Shown: one piece after another, positions 1 to 8,021 of the stretch
Layout of the letters: every line of letters starts with the position of its first letter
How positions within the stretch are numbered: the stretch's first letter is position 1
NCBI GenBank assembly: GCA_002811675.1
Contig: PDIM01000029.1
Location: 6,297-34,964, forward strand
Direction: 5' to 3'
Origin: Ichthyosporea sp. XGB-2017a
Taxonomy: Eukaryota > Opisthokonta > Ichthyosporea
DNA length: 28,668 bases
The notes under the pieces: model-generated
Seen by the model: only the letters and a program-made list of their open reading frames with translations
What the model was told of the DNA's origin: nothing
The model's database searches: none
Made by a program: the position numbers and the translations under genes

Positions 1-389
1 CCCCAAAAATGACTGTTTGATAGGACTGGGAATAGGATTGCTTTCACCGCTTTATCTCCTGCAAAGCGAATAGAAAGAAAGGATGCTAATTCACTAAATG
101 CGCTTTCGTGTCGTTCCACCAATTCTCTTTCCAATTGTGACCACTCTTCGAGTGATACAGAAGATTTCCTGTTCGAAAGTTCAATCCAATTTCCCACAAA
201 GGATATCATTGTCGGAGGACAAACACAGCAGTCCTCTGGAAGGCGCTCGTTCAGCACTGCACTAATGAAGGCACCGTCAAGGTAAGCTGTGGGTCGTATT
301 GCAGCGTGGATCGCTTCTTCGGTATCAAAGAGTAACAACGAGTAGCGAGGTGGCAAGTTATCCAAAGACAAAACGGTATCCAATTTCAT
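1..389 (-). CDS. 5' part of an unrecognised protein gene (runs off the left edge)
   Basis: On the minus strand an open frame runs from an ATG at 389-387 to the window edge, about 129 codons with no stop. An in-frame TAG lies eight codons upstream of the ATG, which supports this start. The protein begins MKLDTVLSLDNLPPRYSLLL and continues with a mixed hydrophobic and charged sequence, including a Cys-Cys-x-Cys-Pro-Pro segment near residue 55 and an acidic helix-like stretch. There is no signal peptide and no membrane segment. I do not recognise the family. The gene is divergent from the ZIP transporter gene with about 590 bp between the start codons. The composition looks like a soluble globular protein. 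The rest of the gene lies outside the window, so length and domains cannot be judged. Confidence 0.6.
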   Translation of the reverse strand, partial: MKLDTVLSLDNLPPRYSLLLFDTEEAIHAAIRPTAYLDGAFISAVLNERLPEDCCVCPPTMISFVGNWIELSNRKSSVSLEEWSQLERELVERHESAFSELASFLSIRFAGDKAVKAILFPVLSNSHFW

Positions 390-807
390 ATCAGTGCTTA
401 CTATATCATGCTATGCATTGTTTCCATGGTTGGTTCTATGGCTGGACAGAATGGTGCCAGCACACTAGCACGCTGACTGCTGACTACCCACAACTGGTTA
501 TTTTGGTTGGTGTGGGGGCTCGACTCTCGAGTCAGGCCTACATACATTCCTTAAAGCCCCATATGGTCTTTTCCAGAGGCTTTTGTGTTGCCTGGAGCCA
601 ATGAGAGACCCACTCTACTAGGTACTCGATGAGCTAAAAAGAACGAGCTCGATTTTCAGTGGGGACTCTGGCCATCACACTGTGGCGCACTGCTTATTTT
701 ACACCTCAGGCCCAGGGGCTGTTTTCTCTACACTAGCACGCCCTTGAGGCTGTAGCACGCAACCTCTATGGTATGTTTTGTGGTGAGTTTGTTTGTGTAT
801 ATATTTT

Positions 808-849
808 ATATTTTAGCTTCGTTTAATCATATTTTAGCTTCGTTTAATC
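808..849. repeat. 21-bp perfect tandem duplication
   Basis: Two adjacent identical 21-bp units occupy 808-828 and 829-849. Each begins ATATTTTAGCTTC and ends GTTTAATC. They lie about 130 bp upstream of the ZIP start codon, in the region expected to hold its promoter, so they could duplicate a factor-binding site. They could equally be neutral replication slippage. Confidence 0.9.
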
Positions 850-951
850 TCACTTGGAAAAACTAATTTCAGATCTACAACTTGCAGATTACCACTACTT
901 TGACAAAAGGCTAACTAATCTGATTTGTATTTTGATTTTATCTTTTAAAAA

Positions 952-960
952 TATATATAA
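952..960 (+). promoter_or_regulatory. TATA-like element upstream of the ZIP gene
   Basis: The sequence TATATATAA lies 22 bp before the ATG of the ZIP transporter. If it works as a TATA box the 5' leader would be almost absent, so it may simply be AT-rich leader sequence. Confidence 0.25.
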
Positions 961-981
961 ACTGAAGTAGCTTTTTAAAGT

Positions 982-2529
982 ATGCCTCGATACAGCCATT
1001 GCATTTCTTTTTTTTGCGCTGTGTTAATTGCTTGCCAAGTGGCTTTTGCTTCTGAATCTGACTCAGAGACAGCCAACACACTTCCCTCTTCTTCCGAGGC
1101 ACACACTGCCAGTCTTGCCAATATATTTTCTGCCTATGCTGCTAATGGTGTGATCACAGAGGAGAGACTTGCTGACTTACTCGTAAAAGTTGGCTACAAA
1201 AATGACGAGCACGAAGGTCACAGTCATGGAGATGGTGACAATGGACATGAAGAAGAAGGCCACGAGCATGACGACGACGACGATGACCACTCCAAGGTAT
1301 TGCTCCGAAGAGCCACTTTGGGAGTATGTTACTCTGTGGATGACCTCCTTGCCATATTTGACAATGATTCAAGTGATAGCTTGAATCAGACTGAGTTCGA
1401 AACGATGCTTCCCACTGTTGTGGATGGTATAGAGAACGGTGTTTGCCGTGTGGAAGAGACTTGTGTACCTGAGCACCTCTCGAAGAATGCAGCTTATGGC
1501 TGGTCTTTCCTAGCCGTTGCGATAATTACTGCTTTATCTGTTATGGGCATTGTGTTCTTTCCGTTTTTGAGAGAGAGCAGCCATGCTGCGAAGATGACAT
1601 TTAATTGTATCATGTCTTTGGGTGTCGGCACAATGTTTGGAGATGCTATTCTCCATCTTCTTCCCGGGGCCTGGGGCATCCATTCCCATGAGGACGACTG
1701 TCACACCCATGACCACAGTGGAGAAGGAGGTGACGAGTTTGATTTTCTCTGGAAGGGTGCGTTCGCCTTGGTAGGCTTTCAGTTTCTGTTCATCCTCGAG
1801 AAAGCAATACATGTTGGTCTTGAAATGGCTGGAAAAGGAAGAATACAAGCTACGCATCAATGCACCCACAGTGAGCCCGGAAGTCCTCCCAATGAATTAG
1901 AGGTAGAGGAAACTGATGCAGATAAAGCTAGACCACCAAAAGAAAGCATTGAGCATCAGGATGAAGGTGAACAGAGAGATCTGGAGTATGATCTTCCAAA
2001 GAACGCAAATGCTAAGATGGGTGGGTCTTCTGTTAATGTCATTCCCTTTTTCTACAGAGTCAAACCTTTAGCTTGGATGATTCTTCTTGGTGATGGAATG
2101 CACAACTTCATTGATGGAATTGCCATCGGCGCGTCTTTTGCAACATCTACTGAGCTTGGTATCTCCACATCTATCGCAGTGGGCTTGCATGAAATTCCAC
2201 AGGAGCTCTCTGATTATGTTATCCTTATTAACTCTGGATTTGGCAAGTATGCTGCGATGTTAGCTAATCTGCTTAGTGCAGCCGGAGCCTTTGTGGGTAT
2301 CATCCTTGGAATTGAATTGTCAGGCTCATACAAGCCCTGGCTTCTTGCTTTTGCGGCAGGTAACTTTATTTATTTGGCACTTGTGGATTTACTTCCTGAA
2401 ATTTTCCGCATAGAAAATTCTCAACGCACAATCCGAGGCAAAGCGGTGATGTTTTCGCTCTCCCAGTTTTTTATCATGTTGGGTTACACAGCTATGCTTC
2501 TTTTGGGTAGATACGGGGAGAACTTGTAA
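982..2529 (+). CDS. LIV-1 (LZT) subfamily ZIP zinc/metal transporter
   Basis: This 515-residue protein is a ZIP (SLC39) transporter that would move zinc or related divalent metals into the cytosol from outside or from an organelle lumen. Residues 1-24 look like a signal peptide. The ectodomain has a His/Asp-rich metal-binding stretch (76-103), an EF-hand-like loop at 127-138 (DNDSSDSLNQTE) and four cysteines. Membrane helices start near 172. A variable His- and acid-rich loop lies around 235-345. The pore motif HNFID (374-378) is typical of ZIPs, and HEIPQE (403-408) sits where LZT members usually have HExPHE. The family assignment is firm from these motifs and the helix layout; metal specificity cannot be read. 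The Gln in place of the second His is unusual. A poly(A) signal lies 26 bp past the stop. The gene converges on an amino-acid transporter. Confidence 0.93.
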   Translation: MPRYSHCISFFCAVLIACQVAFASESDSETANTLPSSSEAHTASLANIFSAYAANGVITEERLADLLVKVGYKNDEHEGHSHGDGDNGHEEEGHEHDDDDDDHSKVLLRRATLGVCYSVDDLLAIFDNDSSDSLNQTEFETMLPTVVDGIENGVCRVEETCVPEHLSKNAAYGWSFLAVAIITALSVMGIVFFPFLRESSHAAKMTFNCIMSLGVGTMFGDAILHLLPGAWGIHSHEDDCHTHDHSGEGGDEFDFLWKGAFALVGFQFLFILEKAIHVGLEMAGKGRIQATHQCTHSEPGSPPNELEVEETDADKARPPKESIEHQDEGEQRDLEYDLPKNANAKMGGSSVNVIPFFYRVKPLAWMILLGDGMHNFIDGIAIGASFATSTELGISTSIAVGLHEIPQELSDYVILINSGFGKYAAMLANLLSAAGAFVGIILGIELSGSYKPWLLAFAAGNFIYLALVDLLPEIFRIENSQRTIRGKAVMFSLSQFFIMLGYTAMLLLGRYGENL

Positions 2530-2554
2530 GAGAATAGTGAAGTTACCCCAGCTG

Positions 2555-2560
2555 AATAAA
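2555..2560 (+). terminator. Poly(A) signal AATAAA, ZIP gene
   Basis: AATAAA begins 26 bp after the ZIP stop codon, in the short convergent gap with the AAAP transporter. Confidence 0.6.
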
Positions 2561-2704
2561 ACCCTGCTATTCATTTACCTTACCCCCACTCTTCGAGCCA
2601 ACATAACCCCGTGAATATCACACCCTGGAGATTCCATTGGAAAGCGCTATTCGATTTATCTGAAGCAAAATTCGTAAGTAAGCACCTGAAAGCAGGGTGC
2701 CGTT

Positions 2705-2710
2705 TTTATT
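2705..2710 (-). terminator. Poly(A) signal AATAAA, AAAP transporter gene
   Basis: TTTATT on the plus strand reads AATAAA on the minus strand, about 64 bp past the transporter's stop codon. Confidence 0.55.
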
Positions 2711-2773
2711 TTGAAATGACTATTTACATTAAATAAGAATAAATAACGGCTTTCGTACTGGCCCAGAGGCAAA

Positions 2774-4168
2774 CTAGACAGTAATGAACGAATACACAGA
2801 GGTATAGGCAATGACCCCTCCGAGGATGGTGAAAATTATGATTATTGCCCATAGAAAACCTCGACGCACGCTTCCGATACTGTTGGAGCAGATTTTCAAG
2901 TAGAACAATTCTGGGAAGACGAAACATAAAAGCACGGAAACAGAGCCTCCGATAAGCGACTGAAATACCTCGAAACTGGGAATGCAAATTGCAAAGGCTG
3001 CAAGGAATACTATATCGACGAATCTCCACAGGGCATGAAGGGCCCCGCGCTTGGAGCACAATCCTGAAGCTTCGCTCTCTCCTACACGGATAACGCTTTC
3101 GGTAAACATCCAAATAGGCGTAAGCAGAATGCGAGATGCAACCAGGAGAAAGAGAGAAAACATACACATTGCAATATATGTGTATGTATATTTGTGTAGC
3201 AGCAAAAGGATGTTGGGAAAGTACTTAAGCTTCTCCCCATGAACAGCGTAACTGGAGGTCGCCAAAAGGGCATAGAGAAGTGTGGCAACTGTGAACGAAA
3301 TTGCAGCACACTTTGGACCCACTTTGCGAACGGTGACGGACGCAAAAATCTCGGGGAAGACAGAATGTCCTCCGAAAGCAGTTATGAATATGCCAATTCC
3401 TGTGAAAACTTGCCAGGTTGTACCTTGTACTATTTTAGAATTGTAATAAGATTCATCCACTCTTCCATCAACTCCATCTTGTACCACCACAACTAAAGCA
3501 ACAGCAACTAACATTCCTACACCCCCCACAGTAACCCAAAACATGTCACTCAATGTCTTAAAAAAGGATAAAAGGTACACACACACTAACGCAATAATTA
3601 TCCACTCTCTTTCATTAATGGACGGCACAACAGCACTCATTGTATTCGAGAAAAGAATCAAATAAAGTACACAAGCGGCAACGAGTTCGGTAAACTGAAC
3701 CACCTTCACCGCAATGGCCATTTTTTTGCCATACGCTCTTTCCGCAATGGCTGAATAGGTATCGAGAGAGCTTCCGCTTCCAGGACTATGACCCATGTCA
3801 CCCAGAAGGACGGCTGAATACCCTGCTATCATCCCCACAACGACAAGAACTGGTATTCCCCACCATCCCATCAGTGCAAATGCATATGGCACTGTCAATG
3901 ATCCACCTCCAATCAGGCCGCATAGAAGACTCACCGTACCCAGGACTAGTGACCGCCCTACACTGCCCCCTTCGAGGCTTGGGAGGGTGTCCACCACTGG
4001 CTTGGAGGGATATCGCTCCATGAACACGGTGTCCCCCTGCAGCCCTTTCAACTTACCCCCGCCATACGCCTCTTCAAGGCCCTTGTCCATAGGAATACAC
4101 ACCTCTCCCACCACCGACACTTGTCCATGGGAGGCACTAGAGACTACAGAATGGGAGCTTTCATTCAT
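2774..4168 (-). CDS. AAAP-family amino-acid transporter
   Basis: A 464-residue multi-pass protein of the Aa_trans (AAAP; SLC32/36/38-like) family, which moves amino acids across plasma, vacuolar or vesicle membranes, usually with protons or sodium. I take the first ATG at 4168; the frame opens two codons earlier at a TTG. About 70 hydrophilic residues precede the first helix, which carries the family signature around GLIGGGSLTVPYAFALMGWW. About ten or eleven hydrophobic segments follow, including VKVVQFTELVAACVLYLILF and FTGIGIFITAFGGHSVFPEI, both typical of the family. The C-terminus ends shortly after the last helix. Substrate and membrane cannot be told from sequence. There are no introns. 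The gene is divergent from the tubulin acetyltransferase gene across a 1.9 kb gap. Confidence 0.9.
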   Translation of the reverse strand: MNESSHSVVSSASHGQVSVVGEVCIPMDKGLEEAYGGGKLKGLQGDTVFMERYPSKPVVDTLPSLEGGSVGRSLVLGTVSLLCGLIGGGSLTVPYAFALMGWWGIPVLVVVGMIAGYSAVLLGDMGHSPGSGSSLDTYSAIAERAYGKKMAIAVKVVQFTELVAACVLYLILFSNTMSAVVPSINEREWIIIALVCVYLLSFFKTLSDMFWVTVGGVGMLVAVALVVVVQDGVDGRVDESYYNSKIVQGTTWQVFTGIGIFITAFGGHSVFPEIFASVTVRKVGPKCAAISFTVATLLYALLATSSYAVHGEKLKYFPNILLLLHKYTYTYIAMCMFSLFLLVASRILLTPIWMFTESVIRVGESEASGLCSKRGALHALWRFVDIVFLAAFAICIPSFEVFQSLIGGSVSVLLCFVFPELFYLKICSNSIGSVRRGFLWAIIIIFTILGGVIAYTSVYSFITV

Positions 4169-4777
4169 TTTCAATGGCCTTGTGAGCTTGAGTTACAATG
4201 GTTGAACAGATTTGTTTTTTTTTTTCAATGATTCCCAATGAAGAAACAACAAGTTCTACTCTTAAACGTGATCTCAATCTTGTTGTTTGGATTAATTTGT
4301 AAGTTGTATCTTTTTTGTTTTGGCTTGCCCTTTTTCAACATAGTGGACTGGCTTGCTTAGAATTGAGTTAAGTACTCTGGTGGAATTTCTAAAAGCCCCG
4401 CAGACGATCAGTGATTGCCAATCCATTTTTATGACCTTCAAAAAGTTTAGATAAATTTCACCTCGGTGTATATGTTTCGTGAAATTACCATTTTGAGCAA
4501 TGCACTTCATTTGGTCGGGTGGACCTTAGATCCTTTTTATATTTGCAACTATATTTTTATAACAATAATATTTATCAGTGCCCAATCACCATTCACGACG
4601 ACGTCATCCTGCAACTGGAGTTACTCCTTAACCATCATCATAACCCAAAGTAAGGTCACCCCATTCACACTCTCTCCACTACATCCTTCGCATTGCGTCT
4701 ATCTACTGCAGGGGGTTTGGGGACTTAGACTGCATGTCGTTTTGTAGCACACACATCATGTTCAGTCATTGCGCAGG

Positions 4778-4824
4778 ATGTACATAGTGTAGTCAGTACT
4801 CAGTATAGTGCTATGTACATAGTG
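4778..4824. repeat. Direct repeat of ATGTACATAGTG, second copy palindromic
   Basis: ATGTACATAGTG occurs at 4778-4789 and again at 4813-4824. The second copy lies within the perfect 12-bp palindrome CTATGTACATAG (4811-4822). Such paired dyads can be binding sites for dimeric factors, but position is the only support. Confidence 0.7.
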
Positions 4825-4921
4825 AAGAAGTTGTAAATGTAACGTTTATTTTAGAGAGACTTGGTTACGCTAAGATACGCTTAGATTATAATCAGTTTCT
4901 TTGTGAAGTTGTAAGCTGTAG

Positions 4922-5116
4922 CTATTCTCGTCGGCGGATCAAATCCCTAATGTGATTGAAATAAAGATCATTTGCCCTTTTCGTCTGCTTAAAGAGGCAA
5001 TCAGGGCTTTTACTTGGGAATCTAACGGCTTTTGGGTTTGCAAGTGGGTTTTTCCTAAGTGTGTGGCGAGGATCCATTTTTTGCATGCCAACTTTGATGT
5101 TTTTCCCATCTTCCAT
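4922..5116 (-). CDS. Doubtful 64-residue basic small ORF
   Basis: An ATG-started minus-strand frame encodes 64 residues rich in Lys, Arg, Pro and Asn (starting MEDGKNIKVGMQKMD and ending HIRDLIRRRE). An in-frame TGA sits immediately upstream of the ATG, so the frame does not extend. The composition resembles small basic proteins such as organellar ribosomal or assembly proteins, but I recognise no family. A plus-strand frame overlaps it (4952-5176), with a less protein-like sequence. In the alternating gene order of this window a gene here would break the pattern. It could be chance. Confidence 0.2.
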   Translation of the reverse strand: MEDGKNIKVGMQKMDPRHTLRKNPLANPKAVRFPSKSPDCLFKQTKRANDLYFNHIRDLIRRRE

Positions 5117-6090
5117 TCATGTCATAGTTGCGCTGTTGTTCGTAAGCATCAGGTCTCGAATTTTCTTTCGACTTAAATGGTTCGGTGATCAGTCACTCGA
5201 TGGGAACAAAAGGAACGTCGTGTGTACGTCAGGCATTACGAAAAGTGAAGGTGCCAGTCTTTTTAATTGTGAATTGTCAAATCGCTACTGAAGATAAAGA
5301 ACTGCTTTGATTCGGCATTGACCTGTGTAAGAAAACGAATTTGAAAGATCCCTTCAGACTCCGTAAAGTACAGCGCTACACTACGGAAACTCTATCTCTT
5401 GTAAAGCCCAGCCAACTGCCCAACTCTGTCAGCTGTCCTTCATAGATGCAACATGGACCCTTTTAAAGCTCAAGCTGAAGAATGCGCAAACATGGTCATG
5501 AATCACAAAACCCTGTAAGGAACAACCAAACCACACGGACCGTATGAAAAGGACTGGACGCAGACGGCAGAATCGAAAGCAGAAGAGCGAGTCGACCATG
5601 TCAAGTGCAGAGTGAGATGACAGGCATCATGAGAAGAAGAAGAGGGCCGAGCTGTGGCCTGTGGCCTGGGGGTGAAGGGGAAATCTCCATGACGACTTTG
5701 CCTTGTTCTTCTTAATTCTCCCCTTTTCTCTTTTTTTCAATTGCGATTTGCAAGCAGGAAGCAAGGCTTTTTTCTTTTTCATTGATTCGAATTTCGCGGC
5801 TTTTTTTTTTTATTATTATTGAAAAACAAAAGGTAAAATAAAAATAAACGTAATATTTCTATGGGAAGTTTCATAGTGCCAAAATTATTTGCTTTAAAAC
5901 ATTATAATAAAAAGTACGCAAAAGGATTAAAAAAACAAAGGGCAGAACTGAGAGAAAATATGGGATCAACAGAGTTTACAACAAAGAGCGAATATTAAAG
6001 TCTTATCTGTGTAGTAGAAAGGAAGCCCATTTAGCAAGACTGTGCTAATCGCCACCCAAAACAAAACGAAAAGGCGGTCCACCCAACAAC

Positions 6091-7692
6091 ATGGAGTTTG
6101 ATTTCGAAGTGAGGGATCTATTTCCTGATCCCATCACCGTTCTGGATAAAAAGCGCATCCTAGCAGAGTATGATAACACCTCATCAGGGGACTCTTCGTC
6201 CCATCCTGCCGCTACTCCACCTCCCCACACCCTGTCCCCACACACTCCCAATTCCCCGCCCCTCCTCACCCGGTACGAACGCCTGGGCCGCGTCCTCGAC
6301 GTGTTTGGACAGCGATCAGCAGCCGCACAGGAGCTTCAGTCTGTTATCACCTCCCTGCACAAGATCATGCTCACGGACCAGCGCATCTATGTGCTGGTAG
6401 GGGATGGCGATATCGAGAAGGCATGTGATCAACGCCGCGCTGCCCGGCGTGGAGGGGGAGGGAAGGGATTTATTCACGCGGGGATGCAGGAAGGAGGGGA
6501 GGAGCAGATGGGCTACATTGCGGGACCAGCCACGACTAAAACACAGAGAGAAGGGGCGATGGGAAGTGGGCGACCCAAGAGGAAGGCGGGCGTGTCTTCC
6601 TCCTCTGCTTCCAATGTCCAACAGGCGAAGAAGGTGATTGGGATTCTCAAAGTGGGAAGGAAGAAGCTCTTTCTGATTAACATGCTGAATCGTCACGAGG
6701 AGGTTACCCCTTTGTGTGTTTTGGACTTCTATGTGCACGAAAACAGCCAACGTAGTGGTTACGGGCGACTTTTATTTGATGCAATGTGCAGGAGTGAGCA
6801 GTGCAGCGCCCATGAACTCGCCTATGATCGCCCCTCAAGTAAATTGGTGGGATTCCTCCACAAACATTTCGGGCTGGAGACTTTTCGTCCCCAACCAAAC
6901 AATTATCTCGTGTTCGAATCATTCTTTAAACATAATCACAATAGCATTGGCAACAATGACAGTGGTCCATTTGGCCAGAATGCTCGTCCAATCGATAGGC
7001 TCAATCACAGCTGCGTTGGAGACGGCAATATCACCAAGGGGAATGGGATTCATCGTCGAAAATATGGAAACTCTCTGGAAAATATCGAAGGCTTCTCCGT
7101 GGGGGATCGGGAGCACACCAATGCGGCAAACAGTGGAACCAATAGCGCTGTGGGTGGCACCAATGCACCGGCCAGCAAACGGCGACAAGGAAGCGGGGGA
7201 GGGACAGGAACAAAAAATCTTCTTTTGTGGGAAATTGACGACAACCAAGGGCTAGGAAGAGGAATAAATAGCAATGGCAGGGGAATGATTGGGAGATATT
7301 CGCAGAGCTCTCAGAGCCCCATCTCCTTTGAGAGTGTTTCCAGAGTAGGTAGAAGAAACCGTAGCACGAACAGTCTTTCTTCCATTGCCAATAAGGACCT
7401 ACGAGATTCAGCAAATGAAAGCACAAGACAGGGCGAATGGAAATTTGATTCATCATCCTCCCCGAAAGTAACTTCTACACCCTCATCTTCTTCTATCGCC
7501 ACTTCAAGCGACCATCTGCTGAGTCATCACTCGTCAATGGGGATGGGAATTCCCTCAGAACCCCCACAGCTAGTCCCGAAGGCATCTTCCAGCATTTCTT
7601 CCCCCCCAATGACCACTTTACTGTCTCATGGGTCCACTTCCACTGCTTATCGATGCCGCAATGTACCCAACTCTACCCGCCATCTTACGTAG
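6091..7692 (+). CDS. Alpha-tubulin N-acetyltransferase (MEC-17/ATAT1 family)
   Basis: This protein acetylates Lys40 of alpha-tubulin inside the microtubule lumen using acetyl-CoA. It is 533 residues long. The N-terminus MEFDFEVRDLFPDPITVLD closely matches the family start, which confirms the ATG. The GNAT core is split: strands up to about residue 104, then about 75 Gly/Lys/Arg/Ser-rich residues (105-179), then IGILKVGRKKLFL, the cysteine of PLCVLDFYVHE (C209, equivalent to human C120), the acetyl-CoA loop QRSGYG (220-225), and the aspartate of AYDRPS (D246, equivalent to human D157). The core ends near residue 283 at FESFFKHNHN. The last 250 residues are Ser/Gly/Asn-rich and probably disordered. 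The enzyme usually accompanies cilia or other stable microtubules. AATAAA follows 21 bp after the stop. Confidence 0.95.
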   Translation: MEFDFEVRDLFPDPITVLDKKRILAEYDNTSSGDSSSHPAATPPPHTLSPHTPNSPPLLTRYERLGRVLDVFGQRSAAAQELQSVITSLHKIMLTDQRIYVLVGDGDIEKACDQRRAARRGGGGKGFIHAGMQEGGEEQMGYIAGPATTKTQREGAMGSGRPKRKAGVSSSSASNVQQAKKVIGILKVGRKKLFLINMLNRHEEVTPLCVLDFYVHENSQRSGYGRLLFDAMCRSEQCSAHELAYDRPSSKLVGFLHKHFGLETFRPQPNNYLVFESFFKHNHNSIGNNDSGPFGQNARPIDRLNHSCVGDGNITKGNGIHRRKYGNSLENIEGFSVGDREHTNAANSGTNSAVGGTNAPASKRRQGSGGGTGTKNLLLWEIDDNQGLGRGINSNGRGMIGRYSQSSQSPISFESVSRVGRRNRSTNSLSSIANKDLRDSANESTRQGEWKFDSSSSPKVTSTPSSSSIATSSDHLLSHHSSMGMGIPSEPPQLVPKASSSISSPPMTTLLSHGSTSTAYRCRNVPNSTRHLT

Positions 7693-7713
7693 AGGCATTG
7701 GGAAGAACAGTAA

Positions 7714-7719
7714 AATAAA
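7714..7719 (+). terminator. Poly(A) signal AATAAA, tubulin acetyltransferase gene
   Basis: AATAAA starts 21 bp past the TAG stop codon, a spacing seen after other genes in this window. Confidence 0.6.
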
Positions 7720-7846
7720 TCTACATTATCTCTCCTTGACAGCACCATTATTCTAAATAACGCAAACTCCGACAAAATGAACAATGAAACGGCACTTTCT
7801 TACTGCTATCATTCATGAACGTGAAAGCTTTGCTTCAAAGCTTATA

Positions 7847-7852
7847 TTTATT
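7847..7852 (-). terminator. Poly(A) signal AATAAA, SPT2 gene
   Basis: TTTATT on the plus strand gives AATAAA on the minus strand, about 170 bp beyond the SPT2 stop. Confidence 0.4.
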
Positions 7853-8021
7853 TACTTTGTGTGCTGAGTGTGTCTTCACTCTTCACCTCTTCTGTCAGTA
7901 GCCCTGCTCTTTCAAATTTTACCTTGATTACTATTCTTGTTCTTTTTGCTTTTTGCTAAATTAATCCAGTTAACTTTTATCAGGGTACTTTTTCCGCAAA
8001 TTTTATAATTCAAACATCTAA

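Larger units (their letters stand above)
390..981. other. Divergent intergenic region
   Basis: This is the gap between two divergent starts and presumably holds both promoters. It contains a perfect 21-bp tandem duplication (808-849) and a TATA-like AT run close to the ZIP start. The open frame at 299-604 on the plus strand begins with TTG and partly overlaps the minus-strand gene, so I do not count it as a gene. I see no RNA gene here. Confidence 0.5.
4169..6090. other. Long divergent intergenic region, mostly without recognisable genes
   Basis: This is the longest gene-poor stretch, about 1.9 kb, and AT-rich toward its right end. It has short open frames on both strands (for example 4292-4510 minus and 4466-4747 plus), none with convincing protein character apart from a doubtful 64-codon frame at 4922-5116. 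A pair of 12-bp direct repeats lies at 4778-4824. From about 5700 the sequence becomes poly-T/poly-A rich, as expected near a promoter or 5' leader. I saw no tRNA T-loop consensus and no rRNA-like sequence. Confidence 0.5.
7693..8021. other. Convergent intergenic region
   Basis: This is the gap between the 3' ends of the tubulin acetyltransferase and SPT2 genes. It holds one AATAAA for each strand and no gene that I can see. Confidence 0.6.

Noticed and set aside
299-604. 101-codon plus-strand frame near the left end
   Set aside because: It starts with TTG rather than ATG and overlaps the minus-strand partial gene; no protein features.
5450-5520. Short plus-strand ATG frame ending in a donor-like GTAAGG
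   Set aside because: Only about 20 codons, and no downstream exon or acceptor gives a recognisable continuation.
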